53,980 nucleotides of DNA from Rhodopseudomonas faecalis (GTDB lineage: Bacteria; Pseudomonadota; Alphaproteobacteria; Rhizobiales; Xanthobacteraceae). Positions 8,465-17,893 of this stretch are shown one piece after another; the first letter of the stretch is position 1; every line of letters starts with the position of its first letter. The stretch spans positions 1 to 53,980 of the forward strand of contig NZ_QJTI01000026.1 in NCBI RefSeq assembly GCF_003217325.1, given 5' to 3'. The notes beneath the pieces are model-generated. The model worked only from the letters and a program-made list of their open reading frames with translations, had not been told where the DNA came from and searched no databases. The position numbers and the translations under genes were made by a program.

Positions 8465-11448
8465 TGCGGCGACCCGGCTCCAGACGTTCCAATGGCCTCA
8501 TCGAACAGCACGCCGACGTCGGCCTCTCCCACCGGCGGCGCCAGCATGTGCCGCGACAGCGAACGCTTGCGTTCAAGTAACCTGTCGAGGTTGGCATCGA
8601 AGGAGCGATCGCCGAGCGCCGGATGCAACGCCATCGGCACATGGATGGTCACCGGCTTCGATTGCCCAATGCGGTAGACGCGATCATTGCACTGATCTTC
8701 GACGGCCGGATTCCACCAACGACTGAGGTGGATCACATGGTTGGCGGCGGTGATGGTCAGGCCAACCCCCGCCGCCTTTGGCGACAGCACCATCAAATTG
8801 AAGCCCGGCGGTCCGTTCTGAAAACGATCGACAATGTCCTGGCGTTTCGAACCCGGCGTCGTCCCATTGATGATCGCAGGCTCCGATCTCAACCCGAGCA
8901 GCGTCGCGGCCACGGCGGCAAACGTCGTCTGGACGTCGCGATGCTCCAGAAACACAAGTGCCTTCTCCCCGTTCGCCTCGATTGTTTTGAGGATCGAGAA
9001 CACCTGCTGAACCCGGGCCGACTCGTTGACCCATCTAATTGCCGCTTCCGGATCATACGGGTCAAAATCACCACCGCCATTTGGGTGAAGTGAAATCGAA
9101 CGAAGCGCGTGGATCACCTTCAACATCGTGGCAGGCGTCCGATCGCCAGACTGCGCCTCCCGAACCGCTCGGGCATAGGCGTCGCTTTGCGCTGGCGGCA
9201 TGTCAACGCGATAAGGCTTGATGCTCTTGTCCGGCAGCCCGACCAGAATCTGGTCCTTCATCCGCCGCAGCATGATTGCCGGCAGACCAAGCCGGGATTC
9301 ATCAAGCTTTGCCTTGAGGTCCTTCAACGCGTCGTGGTTGTCTTCGGTGTGCGTTGCCGAGAAAGTCTTGAGATCCCCGAGATAGCCCGGCGCCACGCGA
9401 TCCATGATACACCAAAGATCTTCCAGCCGGTTTTCGATCGGGGTCCCGGTGAGGCCAAGCACAAAATCCGCATTGATCGCCTTGGCGGCATGGGTGTTGA
9501 TCGTGCCCGGAGACTTCACCTTCTGCATCTCGTCAAAAATGACAACCGAACACGGAACGCGCGCAAAGGCGCGATGATTGTCGGCGAGCGTCTCATAAGT
9601 CGTCAGGATCCAATCAGCATCGCGCAGCCTTTCGACATCAAGAGCGTCTTCCGGCGTCCACTCCGCTGTCTTCGCACTCTTGAGCAGCTTCAGGCCGGAG
9701 CCAAATGCATCGACCCGGTCACCGAGAACATGCGGCCTAAGATGAAGCTCCGCCTCTGCTGCCCAGTTTCGCAACAAAGCGGTCGGCGCTACGATCAGAA
9801 TCGGACCTTTGGCAGGAGCGCATGACGCTCCTCGACGCTTCGCGGCGGCGTTGTTTCGAACCCAAGCCATGAAAGCCAGTGCCTGAAAAGTCTTTCCGAG
9901 ACCCATGTCATCCGCCAGCAAGACCCCCGGCCAGCCAGCTTCCCAAGCGTCAACCAGCCATTTGAACCCTTCTGTCTGGTGCGGTTTTGGTCGCGTCATC
10001 ACCAGGCTGCCTATCGGCAACTCCCGGCTGATCGCGACAGGGCGCCGCGGGTGACTGAATTGATACTCAACGCCATCGATATTCTGTTTGATAACGAGGA
10101 CGTTCTTGTCGGAACCAGCCTTCCCCTCATCTTCCGGACTTTCCGGGGGTTGATCGGTATCAGGCTTGTCCGCATTGGCCCGCAATCCTCCGACTGCAGC
10201 ATCGACCTCCGCGACAGAGTACAATTCCTGATCGATCGAAATGTCAGCGCGTTGTTCGCGCTTTGCGACGTCAACCTCTTTGATAATTTCATCCAAACGC
10301 TCTGGCGTCAGTTCGATCGTTCGCCCACGCAAGGTGACAGGAAAGGTTTCGGGAGCCCATTGCTCCGCCTTCTTCGGCAACCACGGCAGCTTTGGCGGAT
10401 CCCATATGCCGAGGCCAAGCACACGCTCTGAATATTGCTTGGTTTCGACGAACAGACCAACCGCCGCTAGATCCGCATCGTCCCGTCTCAGCGCAGCTGC
10501 GATCGCTGGCCGTGGATTGCGTAGGAAATCGCGCCTGGCTTCCGCAGACGCTTTGCGCATATCGCGAACGACGTCGAGCGCAATCTTCAGGTCACGATCC
10601 AGAATGACGAAGGTGTTTTTGGCAAGAACGTAGGCGTCGCGCGTTTTATCCGCCAATCCAAAACGCTCGTTGGCAAACTGCCTTTGCAGCTCGGGCGGCA
10701 ACAACGCATCGGCAACATCATCGCGGACTTCGCTATCTGGATCCTCCCCATCATCTTCAGCTGGAGCATTGTCGTCTAGCGACGGCGCTTTGTTGCGCCC
10801 CATCAGAACGGGAACAAGGTCTGGGCCGTTGGCAGTTTCGCGGACATCGAGCGCGAAGCTACCGGCTTGATAGATTGTCAGCGAACCGAGGAAGCCATCC
10901 GCTTTGACTTGCGATCCTGTGACCTCCGTCAGTGCGACCTGAACCGGCTGCCATTTCCTAATACGAGCTTCGAGGCCACAGCCGACGCTTTCATTGAAAC
11001 CATCAATCGCCTCAAGCAGCTCGAACAACGACGAAGACAGGCGTGAGGTCTGATCTCCAACTTGGACAAAGGCGCCGACGCGCTTGGTGGCAACGGGCCT
11101 GGTGTATTCGTCAAACCATCGCGCTCGAATAGTGGCATCTGGGGTCTCGACACGGCCATTGAATGTCAGCGTAACCGACAGCAACGACAACGCCGGCAAA
11201 TTCAGTCGATCTGCGATCGATGAAGGTAGCTTCGCCGCGTGCTGGTGAGACAACAAAATGAATCGGTCGTCAGCGCGCATCTCCCTGCCGTTTGCGGCCG
11301 ACATCACCACTCGCGCTGCGACGCCCGCGCTGCCTGGTTCATCAACCCACTCACAGACCGGAACAGGGACCGACTTCAGCAAACGCCGTCGCTTGGCTTC
11401 GATCCGAACGCCTTCCGGCAGCACTGAGGAGAGAAATCTGAACGACAC
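8461..11448 (-). CDS. zorD: Zorya type I SNF2-family helicase ZorD
   Basis: 995 residues. About 480 N-terminal residues lack a known fold and include an acidic linker (225-250). A SNF2/SF2 helicase follows: Walker A DDMGLGKT within 512-521, a DEMQ box in VIFDEMQKVKSP, LTGTPIENRLEDLW, and the C-terminal motifs VGLTITAANHVIHLSRWWNP and DRVYRIGQ. In type I Zorya, ZorD is the ATP-dependent effector thought to act on phage DNA once the ZorAB membrane motor senses invasion. The start is a GTG sharing one base with the zorC stop (TAGTG). The next gene overlaps its stop by four bases. No motif is missing from the helicase core. Confidence 0.9.
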   Translation of the reverse strand: MSFRFLSSVLPEGVRIEAKRRRLLKSVPVPVCEWVDEPGSAGVAARVVMSAANGREMRADDRFILLSHQHAAKLPSSIADRLNLPALSLLSVTLTFNGRVETPDATIRARWFDEYTRPVATKRVGAFVQVGDQTSRLSSSLFELLEAIDGFNESVGCGLEARIRKWQPVQVALTEVTGSQVKADGFLGSLTIYQAGSFALDVRETANGPDLVPVLMGRNKAPSLDDNAPAEDDGEDPDSEVRDDVADALLPPELQRQFANERFGLADKTRDAYVLAKNTFVILDRDLKIALDVVRDMRKASAEARRDFLRNPRPAIAAALRRDDADLAAVGLFVETKQYSERVLGLGIWDPPKLPWLPKKAEQWAPETFPVTLRGRTIELTPERLDEIIKEVDVAKREQRADISIDQELYSVAEVDAAVGGLRANADKPDTDQPPESPEDEGKAGSDKNVLVIKQNIDGVEYQFSHPRRPVAISRELPIGSLVMTRPKPHQTEGFKWLVDAWEAGWPGVLLADDMGLGKTFQALAFMAWVRNNAAAKRRGASCAPAKGPILIVAPTALLRNWAAEAELHLRPHVLGDRVDAFGSGLKLLKSAKTAEWTPEDALDVERLRDADWILTTYETLADNHRAFARVPCSVVIFDEMQKVKSPGTINTHAAKAINADFVLGLTGTPIENRLEDLWCIMDRVAPGYLGDLKTFSATHTEDNHDALKDLKAKLDESRLGLPAIMLRRMKDQILVGLPDKSIKPYRVDMPPAQSDAYARAVREAQSGDRTPATMLKVIHALRSISLHPNGGGDFDPYDPEAAIRWVNESARVQQVFSILKTIEANGEKALVFLEHRDVQTTFAAVAATLLGLRSEPAIINGTTPGSKRQDIVDRFQNGPPGFNLMVLSPKAAGVGLTITAANHVIHLSRWWNPAVEDQCNDRVYRIGQSKPVTIHVPMALHPALGDRSFDANLDRLLERKRSLSRHMLAPPVGEADVGVLFDEAIGTSGAGSPQ

Positions 11449-12839
11449 TAGTTCACCAAATATTCGTGCTGCGCGATCCGAACGCTGGTCATCTGATGAA
11501 GCTTCGCAGCAACCTTCTGCTGCCAGGTGTATTTCTCAGAACCACCATGTGTGACTGCGAAGACAGGATCACTCAGGCTGGAGTCAGCATGATATGGAGA
11601 GCGGAGAGCTGCCGCATGATATGTTGGCGCGTGGAGCTGAGGTGCTCCCAGCGCATCAGCATCGTTCCAAATCACACACTTACCTGAATGGCTCCATTCA
11701 GCGACTACCCCGCGGCCGATACGCAACAGCAGCACAGCATGATCGTTCTGAACTGTGCCACCAGCAAACGTGGCAAAAGAAATCTCATTTCCGAACGTAC
11801 GGCGCGCCACCCGCACGCCAACCGGCGCGAATACAACCCAGGCGTCTGAAATGAGCCCGCGCTCATAGACCGCACTCCAAAATGGTCTCCGATACTTCCA
11901 CATTCTATCGTCCGCAGTTTTATCAACCACCTCTAGGAATTGCCGAAGTGATTGCTTGGTCAGCCAGCGACGGACAATCGCTGCAGCCTCGCGCATCCGA
12001 GCCCATTTCGTTGGCTGTGATCGCGGATCTCCAAAGAGCCGAAGCAAGACTGCCAAGAACCGATCCGTAACGCTTTCGTCAGGGGTTTCGCTTCCAAATG
12101 GAAGCAGCAAGGCGTCGGCAACCAGTGGGGCATGCTCCTCAAACAACAGCTCGCGCCCTTCGCGCAGCGCGAATGTTGTGACAAATTCTAGCCGAACGTC
12201 GTGGCGCAACTGCTTGCCATCCCGAATCTGCTCGAGCGCTCTGGTGATACAAAACTTCGCAAAGCCCGACTGCACATTCAATGCGCCTAGCCCATAGGCA
12301 GACAGCACTTCAGTCGGCGAGATGCCCCGCTCGATGGCGTTTCGTGCGAGATTTTGCGGTCCTTCTAATACATGAAACAGATTGAGCTCATTTTGAAGGG
12401 ACACCCACGGCTGTCCCATGTTGATTGCCAACCGCATCAACACAGCGGAAATCTCAGCTATCCCCGCACGGTCGGGCGCATAACTCGCAATGTAGGACGA
12501 GGCCAACGCCCGAAACGGCTGTTTCCTACCTGACGTCTCCGTGGCCTTTATCAACGACGTGACGACCGGACGGCTTGACGCGAGTTCCGGTTTCGTCTCC
12601 CAAAGACACCAAGCTGCATCCCGCGCTTCCCGGCGAGTGAGTTCGCCCGTCGCAATCACCCTGTCCAAGATGTCGCGGGCAACGCGGTTGTAGTCCTTGC
12701 CGAGTCTTGGCGCATCGCTTCCAGGAGCGAAAGCAGCGATTTTTTCCGCCTCACGCACGGTGTGAGCTATGGGCGGGATCGGCAGCGCTGGGCGGAAGGT
12801 CGTTCGCAAGCCTCGTATCGAAGCCCTCAAACCACTCAC
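11448..12839 (-). CDS. zorC: Zorya type I EH-signature protein ZorC
   Basis: 463 residues, mostly helical with no membrane segment. The C-terminal third has the layout of the EH_Signature domain: MWKYRRPFWSAVYERG, AWVVFAPVG, a conserved Glu (E381 in VAEWSHSGKCVIW) and later histidines, ending in THGGSEKYTWQQKV. In type I Zorya, ZorC works with ZorD in the cytoplasm and has been linked to DNA binding. The start overlaps the zorB stop by four bases, and the stop is joined to zorD. Length and position between zorB and zorD support the call as much as the motifs do. Confidence 0.87.
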   Translation of the reverse strand: MSGLRASIRGLRTTFRPALPIPPIAHTVREAEKIAAFAPGSDAPRLGKDYNRVARDILDRVIATGELTRREARDAAWCLWETKPELASSRPVVTSLIKATETSGRKQPFRALASSYIASYAPDRAGIAEISAVLMRLAINMGQPWVSLQNELNLFHVLEGPQNLARNAIERGISPTEVLSAYGLGALNVQSGFAKFCITRALEQIRDGKQLRHDVRLEFVTTFALREGRELLFEEHAPLVADALLLPFGSETPDESVTDRFLAVLLRLFGDPRSQPTKWARMREAAAIVRRWLTKQSLRQFLEVVDKTADDRMWKYRRPFWSAVYERGLISDAWVVFAPVGVRVARRTFGNEISFATFAGGTVQNDHAVLLLRIGRGVVAEWSHSGKCVIWNDADALGAPQLHAPTYHAAALRSPYHADSSLSDPVFAVTHGGSEKYTWQQKVAAKLHQMTSVRIAQHEYLVN

Positions 12840-13708
12840 TTGCGCCCCCCGCTTACGGTCACCAGGCGCTCGATCTCGCCTTTCATCGTTTCAGTCAGAT
12901 TGATGATCTGCTTGAGGCGCTGTTTGGCATCGACTTCCATGACAAAACGAAGGTCAATTCGGCGATTCTTCGCCCATGCCTCGCGGTTTTCATTCGGGTC
13001 AATTGGTCGGGTGGATGCATAGCCGGAAACCGACATGATTTCTTCGTTGCGAGTGTTGCGCAATCCCCGCAGACTGGGTGCTACATTGACGATTTCGCGA
13101 TAAGTGTTGACCGATCTTTCCACTGATAGCTGCCAGTTGTAGCGATCGTCGCCACCTCTGGCTCCCGTGGAATCGGTATGCCCCTCAATGAAGACTGTCT
13201 CGACGCTCGATTCGAGTCCCGTCCGGCACTTGTTCTGTCCAGCGACAATCTGACACGCCACGTAGCTTGGAATCACTCTTTCGAGCACCCGCGCGATCCG
13301 ATCGACATTCAGTTTAGCTCTATCCAACAGAACAGATTGACTGGCATCGAATCGGACCGCATCTTCCGTCAGACGCAAAACACCGTTCGCCTCATCGATC
13401 TGGACGTCCATCCCGTCCATCTTGAGTTCGGCTTTTAAGGTCATCAACAGTTTACGGCGGGTTTCCTGGCTCCGGTCCAGGTAAGCCATCTCTGCCGTCA
13501 CATCTTTCTGAAGATCGTCTAGCTTGCGCGCGATTTCTCGAGCGACGTCGATGGCATTATCCTGGACATCGGTCTTGGTCCTAAAATCAAGAGCGAAGAT
13601 CATGAGCATGATCAAGAAAATGAACAGAACACCGACCATCATATCGGTCATGGAAACGAAGTAATTCTCACCCTCTTCAGATTCCGAAGTGCTTTCATTC
13701 GCGATCAT
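12836..13708 (-). CDS. zorB: Zorya proton-channel subunit ZorB (MotB/OmpA-like)
   Basis: 290 residues. A short cytoplasmic start is followed by one membrane helix, VGVLFIFLIMLMIFAL (about 25-40). Asp22 in SMTDMM matches the proton-binding Asp of MotB-like stators. A periplasmic helix (45-95) leads to an OmpA-like peptidoglycan-binding domain (about 165-260) with EGHTDSTG, a second repeat VSGYASTRPIDPNENREAWAKNRRIDL and a Cys pair (152/161). ZorA5B2 forms a rotary inner-membrane motor anchored to the wall that signals phage attack. It lies 10 bases after zorA and overlaps zorC by four. Confidence 0.93.
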   Translation of the reverse strand: MIANESTSESEEGENYFVSMTDMMVGVLFIFLIMLMIFALDFRTKTDVQDNAIDVAREIARKLDDLQKDVTAEMAYLDRSQETRRKLLMTLKAELKMDGMDVQIDEANGVLRLTEDAVRFDASQSVLLDRAKLNVDRIARVLERVIPSYVACQIVAGQNKCRTGLESSVETVFIEGHTDSTGARGGDDRYNWQLSVERSVNTYREIVNVAPSLRGLRNTRNEEIMSVSGYASTRPIDPNENREAWAKNRRIDLRFVMEVDAKQRLKQIINLTETMKGEIERLVTVSGGRK

Positions 13709-13718
13709 GAGTCAGCCC

Positions 13719-15908
13719 TCAACTATGAACCGCAGCACGAAGGGCGTTCTTCAGCTCCGAAACTGATTCACCGAGTTCGTCGGTATTGCTCTCCAAGCTT
13801 TCAAGGACTGCACGGAGCCGAGAGATTGCTGTTGCACAGCCTTCGTCGACCTTCGACGAATAGTGTACGAGTTGCTCGCCCTGCTTGGTTACGGCTTCTG
13901 AGAGGTCGCCGATAGCCCGTCCAAGATCTTCATCAACGCGCTCGAACTTCTCAGAATATCCAGTCCAAACGCTCGACAGCTGGTCAATATGCGCCCGGAG
14001 CGCCGCAGCAAACTCTGCTGCCGATCGCTGCCCAGCCTCAAAGCTTTGGACTGATCGGGCGACAGAATCGGCCAGTTTCGCACTGGACTCGGCGACAACC
14101 ACAGAGATGCGTTCGCCTGCGCCAGAGACAGCCGACGTCAAGCTCTGGCTCGCCCCAGCAATCCGTTCGCCCGACTGCAAGAGCGGAGCTGAAGCTGACC
14201 GAACGTCCTGAGCCGTGACCCCGAATGCGTCTGCAGCCAACCGCGTCTGCTGAGTCGCATCCTTCAGCGCCGTCACTTGCGACGCCATTCCAAGCTCAAC
14301 GTTGCGAATGGTGTTGGAAAACGCTTCAAGCTCATCGCGGATTGTCTGCAACGCGTCTGCGAGGCCTTCTCTCAGAGCCTTGGCAGCCTCGTTCGACGCT
14401 GCTGCCACAGCACTCACCGCATCCGCCTGCGCCGAACCGACGATTGCATTAGTCTCGCTCAATCTCTTCGACATATCCTGATGGTATGCATCGAGACCGC
14501 CGCGGAAGTTTTCGACTTGCCCTTCCAGTTTAGCCATGACTCGGGCCATGGCTTCCTCCATCCTCCCAGATGCACCTGATGCCGCTTGCTCAAGCTGCTC
14601 ATCGACCTGCTGGTTGGCTCGCTCAAATGTCTCGCGCAATGCTCCGACCACGTCCATGAGCGCCTTTCGGCTCTGCTCCGAACTCTCGTTCATCCGCCCA
14701 CCCGCATCCGCCACCAGCCGATTCAGGTTTTCGGCAGCTTCAGTCATCCGGCGACCAAAATCCTCCCCGGTTCGGCCGATCCCATTTTGTGCTTCAACCA
14801 TCGCGCCTTGCATCGTTTGCAGCGTTTTGGTCAGCTCGCGGAGCTCATCGCCAGCTCCGCCCTGAAGTGTTTTGCTGAATTCCTTCATCAGGTCCGAAAC
14901 GCCGCTCTGGCTCGAATCAGAAAGCCTCGCCATTGCGTTATCGATACTGGTGGTGACGGGCGACATCGCATTTGAGAGAGCCGATTGGATCTGCGGTGAA
15001 ATTTTCTCGCCCATGCGAGCGAAGAAATCAGCGCTGTTGATCTGCTTAAGTTCAGTCAGCTGAGCATGCAAAGCTTCGTTCATATCCCATGCGATCGACT
15101 GCGATGAGACGATCCTCACGCGCTGTTCAATTTGGCTATTGAGATGATCAAATGCCGCTTCGATCCGGACAATGTAAAATCTAAAAAGAATGGACAGGAC
15201 GATCGATGATGCCAAGCCAGCGATCGATGTCGCGAACTTGAATGTCGCCACTTGCAGCAACTGGCGCGTAGCCATCTGCATACCATCTGCATCACTGCTG
15301 CTGACCGCAGCCGACGCTTGCTTAAGCGCGAGAATCAATCCGATAAATGTGAGAAGCAAGCCAACGCCGACAAAATAGCCGGGAATGCTGCCGATCATCT
15401 TCAAGCCAGCAAGCTGCTCTCTAGCAGCACTGAAATTCAACAGACTCCCGGGGCGCACCGTAGCATTGATTATTTTCGCTCCGGGTATGCGAACCAGCGT
15501 CTGTTCAAAGACGCTCCATGAGCTCCCAAGCAGCGGATGCTTCGAGAGGCGCTGGCTTATCGCGTCGAAATCATCGGAAAACTGAGCTGGATTTTGCGCA
15601 CTCTTGATCCGCCGAGTGGCATCAGAAATGGCGCGAGGAATGAGCACCACGTGCATTACGCCGTAGGCAGCAGCCAACCCGAGGGCGACCGCGAAGATCA
15701 TACATGTTAGCGCAAAAGCAAAATCCTGGGAGCTCAGACCTTCAACATGCCAGGTAGAAAACGCAACGCCGATTGTCTTCTGGATGAGATCAAAGTCGAG
15801 AACCGGAAACGCCAACGAGCTCGCATACACTACAGTCGAAACGATACCCCAGAACAAGACGAACCGAAGCCACCCGTTCCAGAGAACGCGCGAAGAAAAG
15901 AGCCGCAT
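13719..15908 (-). CDS. zorA: Zorya motor subunit ZorA (MotA/ExbB-like with coiled-coil tail)
   Basis: 729 residues. Four membrane helices lie at about 14-34, 64-90, 172-196 and 226-246, in the MotA/ExbB arrangement, with a short cytoplasmic segment between helices 2 and 3. Residues about 260-729 are a very long helical tail rich in Ala, Glu, Gln and Ser, like a methyl-accepting or filament-like coiled coil. This is the hallmark of ZorA, whose tail projects into the cytoplasm and passes the signal to ZorC and ZorD. It is the first gene of the operon, with 197 bases between its start and the integrase stop, which must hold the promoter. Confidence 0.94.
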   Translation of the reverse strand: MRLFSSRVLWNGWLRFVLFWGIVSTVVYASSLAFPVLDFDLIQKTIGVAFSTWHVEGLSSQDFAFALTCMIFAVALGLAAAYGVMHVVLIPRAISDATRRIKSAQNPAQFSDDFDAISQRLSKHPLLGSSWSVFEQTLVRIPGAKIINATVRPGSLLNFSAAREQLAGLKMIGSIPGYFVGVGLLLTFIGLILALKQASAAVSSSDADGMQMATRQLLQVATFKFATSIAGLASSIVLSILFRFYIVRIEAAFDHLNSQIEQRVRIVSSQSIAWDMNEALHAQLTELKQINSADFFARMGEKISPQIQSALSNAMSPVTTSIDNAMARLSDSSQSGVSDLMKEFSKTLQGGAGDELRELTKTLQTMQGAMVEAQNGIGRTGEDFGRRMTEAAENLNRLVADAGGRMNESSEQSRKALMDVVGALRETFERANQQVDEQLEQAASGASGRMEEAMARVMAKLEGQVENFRGGLDAYHQDMSKRLSETNAIVGSAQADAVSAVAAASNEAAKALREGLADALQTIRDELEAFSNTIRNVELGMASQVTALKDATQQTRLAADAFGVTAQDVRSASAPLLQSGERIAGASQSLTSAVSGAGERISVVVAESSAKLADSVARSVQSFEAGQRSAAEFAAALRAHIDQLSSVWTGYSEKFERVDEDLGRAIGDLSEAVTKQGEQLVHYSSKVDEGCATAISRLRAVLESLESNTDELGESVSELKNALRAAVHS

Positions 15909-16105
15909 TTCCAGATTGTCCCAGCGTCAAAACCAGATCTTCTTTTGACCTCATTTCTCTTCGCGGCGCAATCAGTCAGTTGTATTGCCACACCACTTCG
16001 CGGGACAAGGGGTCGGGGAGACACACGGCACTTCGACTCACAGCGCAAGTCGCATGTTGGCGGAAGGCGAGTTTGGTGTCGCCTCATTCGCCCTCAATCA
16101 TTGGC

Positions 16106-17194
16106 CTAGGTTGCCGCGCTCTCCGTTGCGGGGAAAAGCCTCGCCCTCTGCTCGGCAGGCGTTGGGTTCAGATACTTCATGAGCACCGCCACCGTCTTGT
16201 GACCACTCTGTCGCATCAGCGTTTTCAGATCAGTTCCCCTCGCCGCCATCCTCGACAAAGCCTCGTGCCGGAGATCGTGAATTCTCAAGTCCTGACACCC
16301 TGCCCTCACCCTGATCTCATTCCGCCAGGCGTCTTTGGCGACCCAGTCCGTGAACCGGAAGACTCTGCTGTCGGCAGGCTCCCCGTCCGTCAGGTCGAGC
16401 AGACCGGCGTAGGCTCGATCCGAAAGCGCAACGTGCCGCGCGCTGCCGTTCTTTGAGTCGGGAATGCAGACAAATCCGTACTCCCGTCGGATCCAGGCGC
16501 ATTCGATCGAGATTGCCTCTCCAAGTCGCATTCCAGTGTCAAGGAGCAGCGGAAAGAGTGCGCGCCACTGCCGGCGGGTCGGGTCGACCGAAAGCCCCTC
16601 GATCGCCTTGGTGATAGCCTCCTCCTCGCCGTTGAAGAGTCGCCGTTCACGGTGCACGGTGGGCTGTGGCACGCCTCGCCGACGCTTCCGAAGCGAGGCA
16701 ATCGGATTGGCGATCTCCACGGACTTTTCGTGGATCAGCCACTCGTAGACGGCCGAGATCGTGTTTAAATTGTTCCTGATGGTCGACGCCGACTTCCCAG
16801 CCTCGTTGCGTGCATCGCGGAAGTCGACAAAGTCGGATACGGTCAGATCCCGGATGCGCTTTTTGGCGAAGTCCTCCCGGCCCAACATCTGAAGCATTGC
16901 GGCTTCCTGCGACGCCCCCTTCTTCTCGGGCGTGACCTTAACGCGATAGGCGTCCAGCGCCTCTGCAAAGGGCTTTTCGGGCCATCCAAGCGGTCCGTAG
17001 TTCTTTGGCTCGAGCCGATGATCGCGCCAAATCCCGAGTTTCATTTCCGACTCGGTCTTATTGAGCCAAAGCTTGGCGTCGGATTTGAGTGCGAACGTTT
17101 GTGTGACGGACGAACCCCAAGCAGGTCCCTGAAAAGTATCCGGCAGGCGGGCCGTTGCAGTCCATTTACCGTTACGCTTACTCAAACTCGACAT
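16106..17194 (-). CDS. Tyrosine recombinase (phage-type integrase)
   Basis: 362 residues from the ATG at 17194; a frame upstream to 17230 is open but has no better start. The N-terminal arm-binding region begins MSSLSKRNGKWTATARLP. A SAM-like core-binding domain (about 75-165) is followed by the catalytic domain with Arg in TGMRLGE, the HDLRHEALSRMA box and SGHKTVAVLMKYLNP carrying the Tyr nucleophile. All of the R-H-R-H-Y set is visible. It would catalyse integration and excision of the island. It is the right-most gene of the leftward block with Zorya and RM, and a candidate attachment region lies just upstream (17213-17304). Confidence 0.93.
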   Translation of the reverse strand: MSSLSKRNGKWTATARLPDTFQGPAWGSSVTQTFALKSDAKLWLNKTESEMKLGIWRDHRLEPKNYGPLGWPEKPFAEALDAYRVKVTPEKKGASQEAAMLQMLGREDFAKKRIRDLTVSDFVDFRDARNEAGKSASTIRNNLNTISAVYEWLIHEKSVEIANPIASLRKRRRGVPQPTVHRERRLFNGEEEAITKAIEGLSVDPTRRQWRALFPLLLDTGMRLGEAISIECAWIRREYGFVCIPDSKNGSARHVALSDRAYAGLLDLTDGEPADSRVFRFTDWVAKDAWRNEIRVRAGCQDLRIHDLRHEALSRMAARGTDLKTLMRQSGHKTVAVLMKYLNPTPAEQRARLFPATESAAT

Positions 17195-17212
17195 GACTAA
17201 TTTCCGATCCAA

Positions 17213-17304
17213 TCTGCAACAATTCGGCAACGAGGCTCCGGAAAATGCTAAAGGCGCCGTGAAATCAACGTCAAGAGCGGTTCAAAAACCGGTGTGCCCG
17301 CAAG
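17213..17304. repeat. Degenerate direct repeat, copy 1; candidate attachment region
   Basis: Begins TCTGCAACAAT, contains GAAATCAACG, and ends AAAAACCGGTGTGCCCGCAAG. The same blocks appear in the same order at 20335-20428, with nearly equal distance between first and last block (81 and 83 bases). It sits directly upstream of the integrase start, the usual place for att and arm sites. The rest of 17195-17480 shows nothing else recognisable. Confidence 0.55.
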
Positions 17305-17487
17305 GTTAACTGCAGCTGAATGTTGGAATCGTCGGCGGCGATTCCTGGAAACTAGGTGGCCCTCTGGGATCGGACTACAGCTTCCGGATTGGCCTAAGAA
17401 AAAGCCGGCGGCGAGACGAATTTGACGCCGTGAATGTACTTTTGACCGCACCCAAGACCGTATTTTGTTTCTTTGAAAGCACTATTC

Positions 17488-17519
17488 TTGAAATGTGCAG
17501 ATGAAGGATTTATACTTCA
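17488..17519 (+). promoter_or_regulatory. hipB promoter with overlapping palindrome
   Basis: TTGAAA (17488-17493), a 17-base spacer, then TATACT (17511-17516), a strong sigma-70 match. An inverted repeat TGAAG-N8-CTTCA (17502-17519) covers the -10 box, an obvious place for the HipB-like protein to repress its own operon. Confidence 0.6.
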
Positions 17520-17551
17520 CCATAACGATTTTGCGGTTTCATTGACGGCAC

Positions 17552-17893
17552 ATGGCCAACAAGAACCCGCTCCTGCAAGCTCCGCCCTACCCGGTCGAAC
17601 AGGCGCTCAAGCGCCTGGGCGAAAACCTGCGCGTGGCCCGCATTCGGCGCCGGATCACGATCGAAGAGGCGGCCGAAAAGATCGGGACCGGCCGCCGCGC
17701 CGTCATGGAGGCCGAAAAGGGAAAGGCATCGACGGCCTCGGGCGTCTACGTCGCCTTGCTATGGGCCTACGACCTGCTCGGCCCATTCAGTGATCTCGCC
17801 AATCCGGCGACCGACGAACAAGGGCTGGCGCTGGCGTCGGCCAAGGAGAAGATGCGCGTGCGCAAGAGCAAGGGGCTGAGCGGTGATTTCTAA
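17552..17893 (+). CDS. hipB: HipB-like XRE-family antitoxin/regulator
   Basis: 113 residues with an XRE-type helix-turn-helix at about 22-75: LGENLRVARIRRRITIEEAAEKIGTGRRAVMEAEKG. The C-terminal tail is basic (KEKMRVRKSKGLSGDF). In HipBA modules this protein binds the operon's operator and neutralises the HipA kinase. The hipA reading frame opens inside its last codons (GTG at 17883). Upstream is a near-consensus promoter with a palindrome. Because the downstream hipA is frameshifted, this regulator may now act alone. Confidence 0.85.
   Translation: MANKNPLLQAPPYPVEQALKRLGENLRVARIRRRITIEEAAEKIGTGRRAVMEAEKGKASTASGVYVALLWAYDLLGPFSDLANPATDEQGLALASAKEKMRVRKSKGLSGDF

Noticed and set aside
17270-17310. 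tRNA 3'-end remnant at the candidate att site (CGGTTCAAAAACCGG)
   Set aside because: It resembles a T-arm but the stem is short and no acceptor or anticodon arms can be built on either strand.
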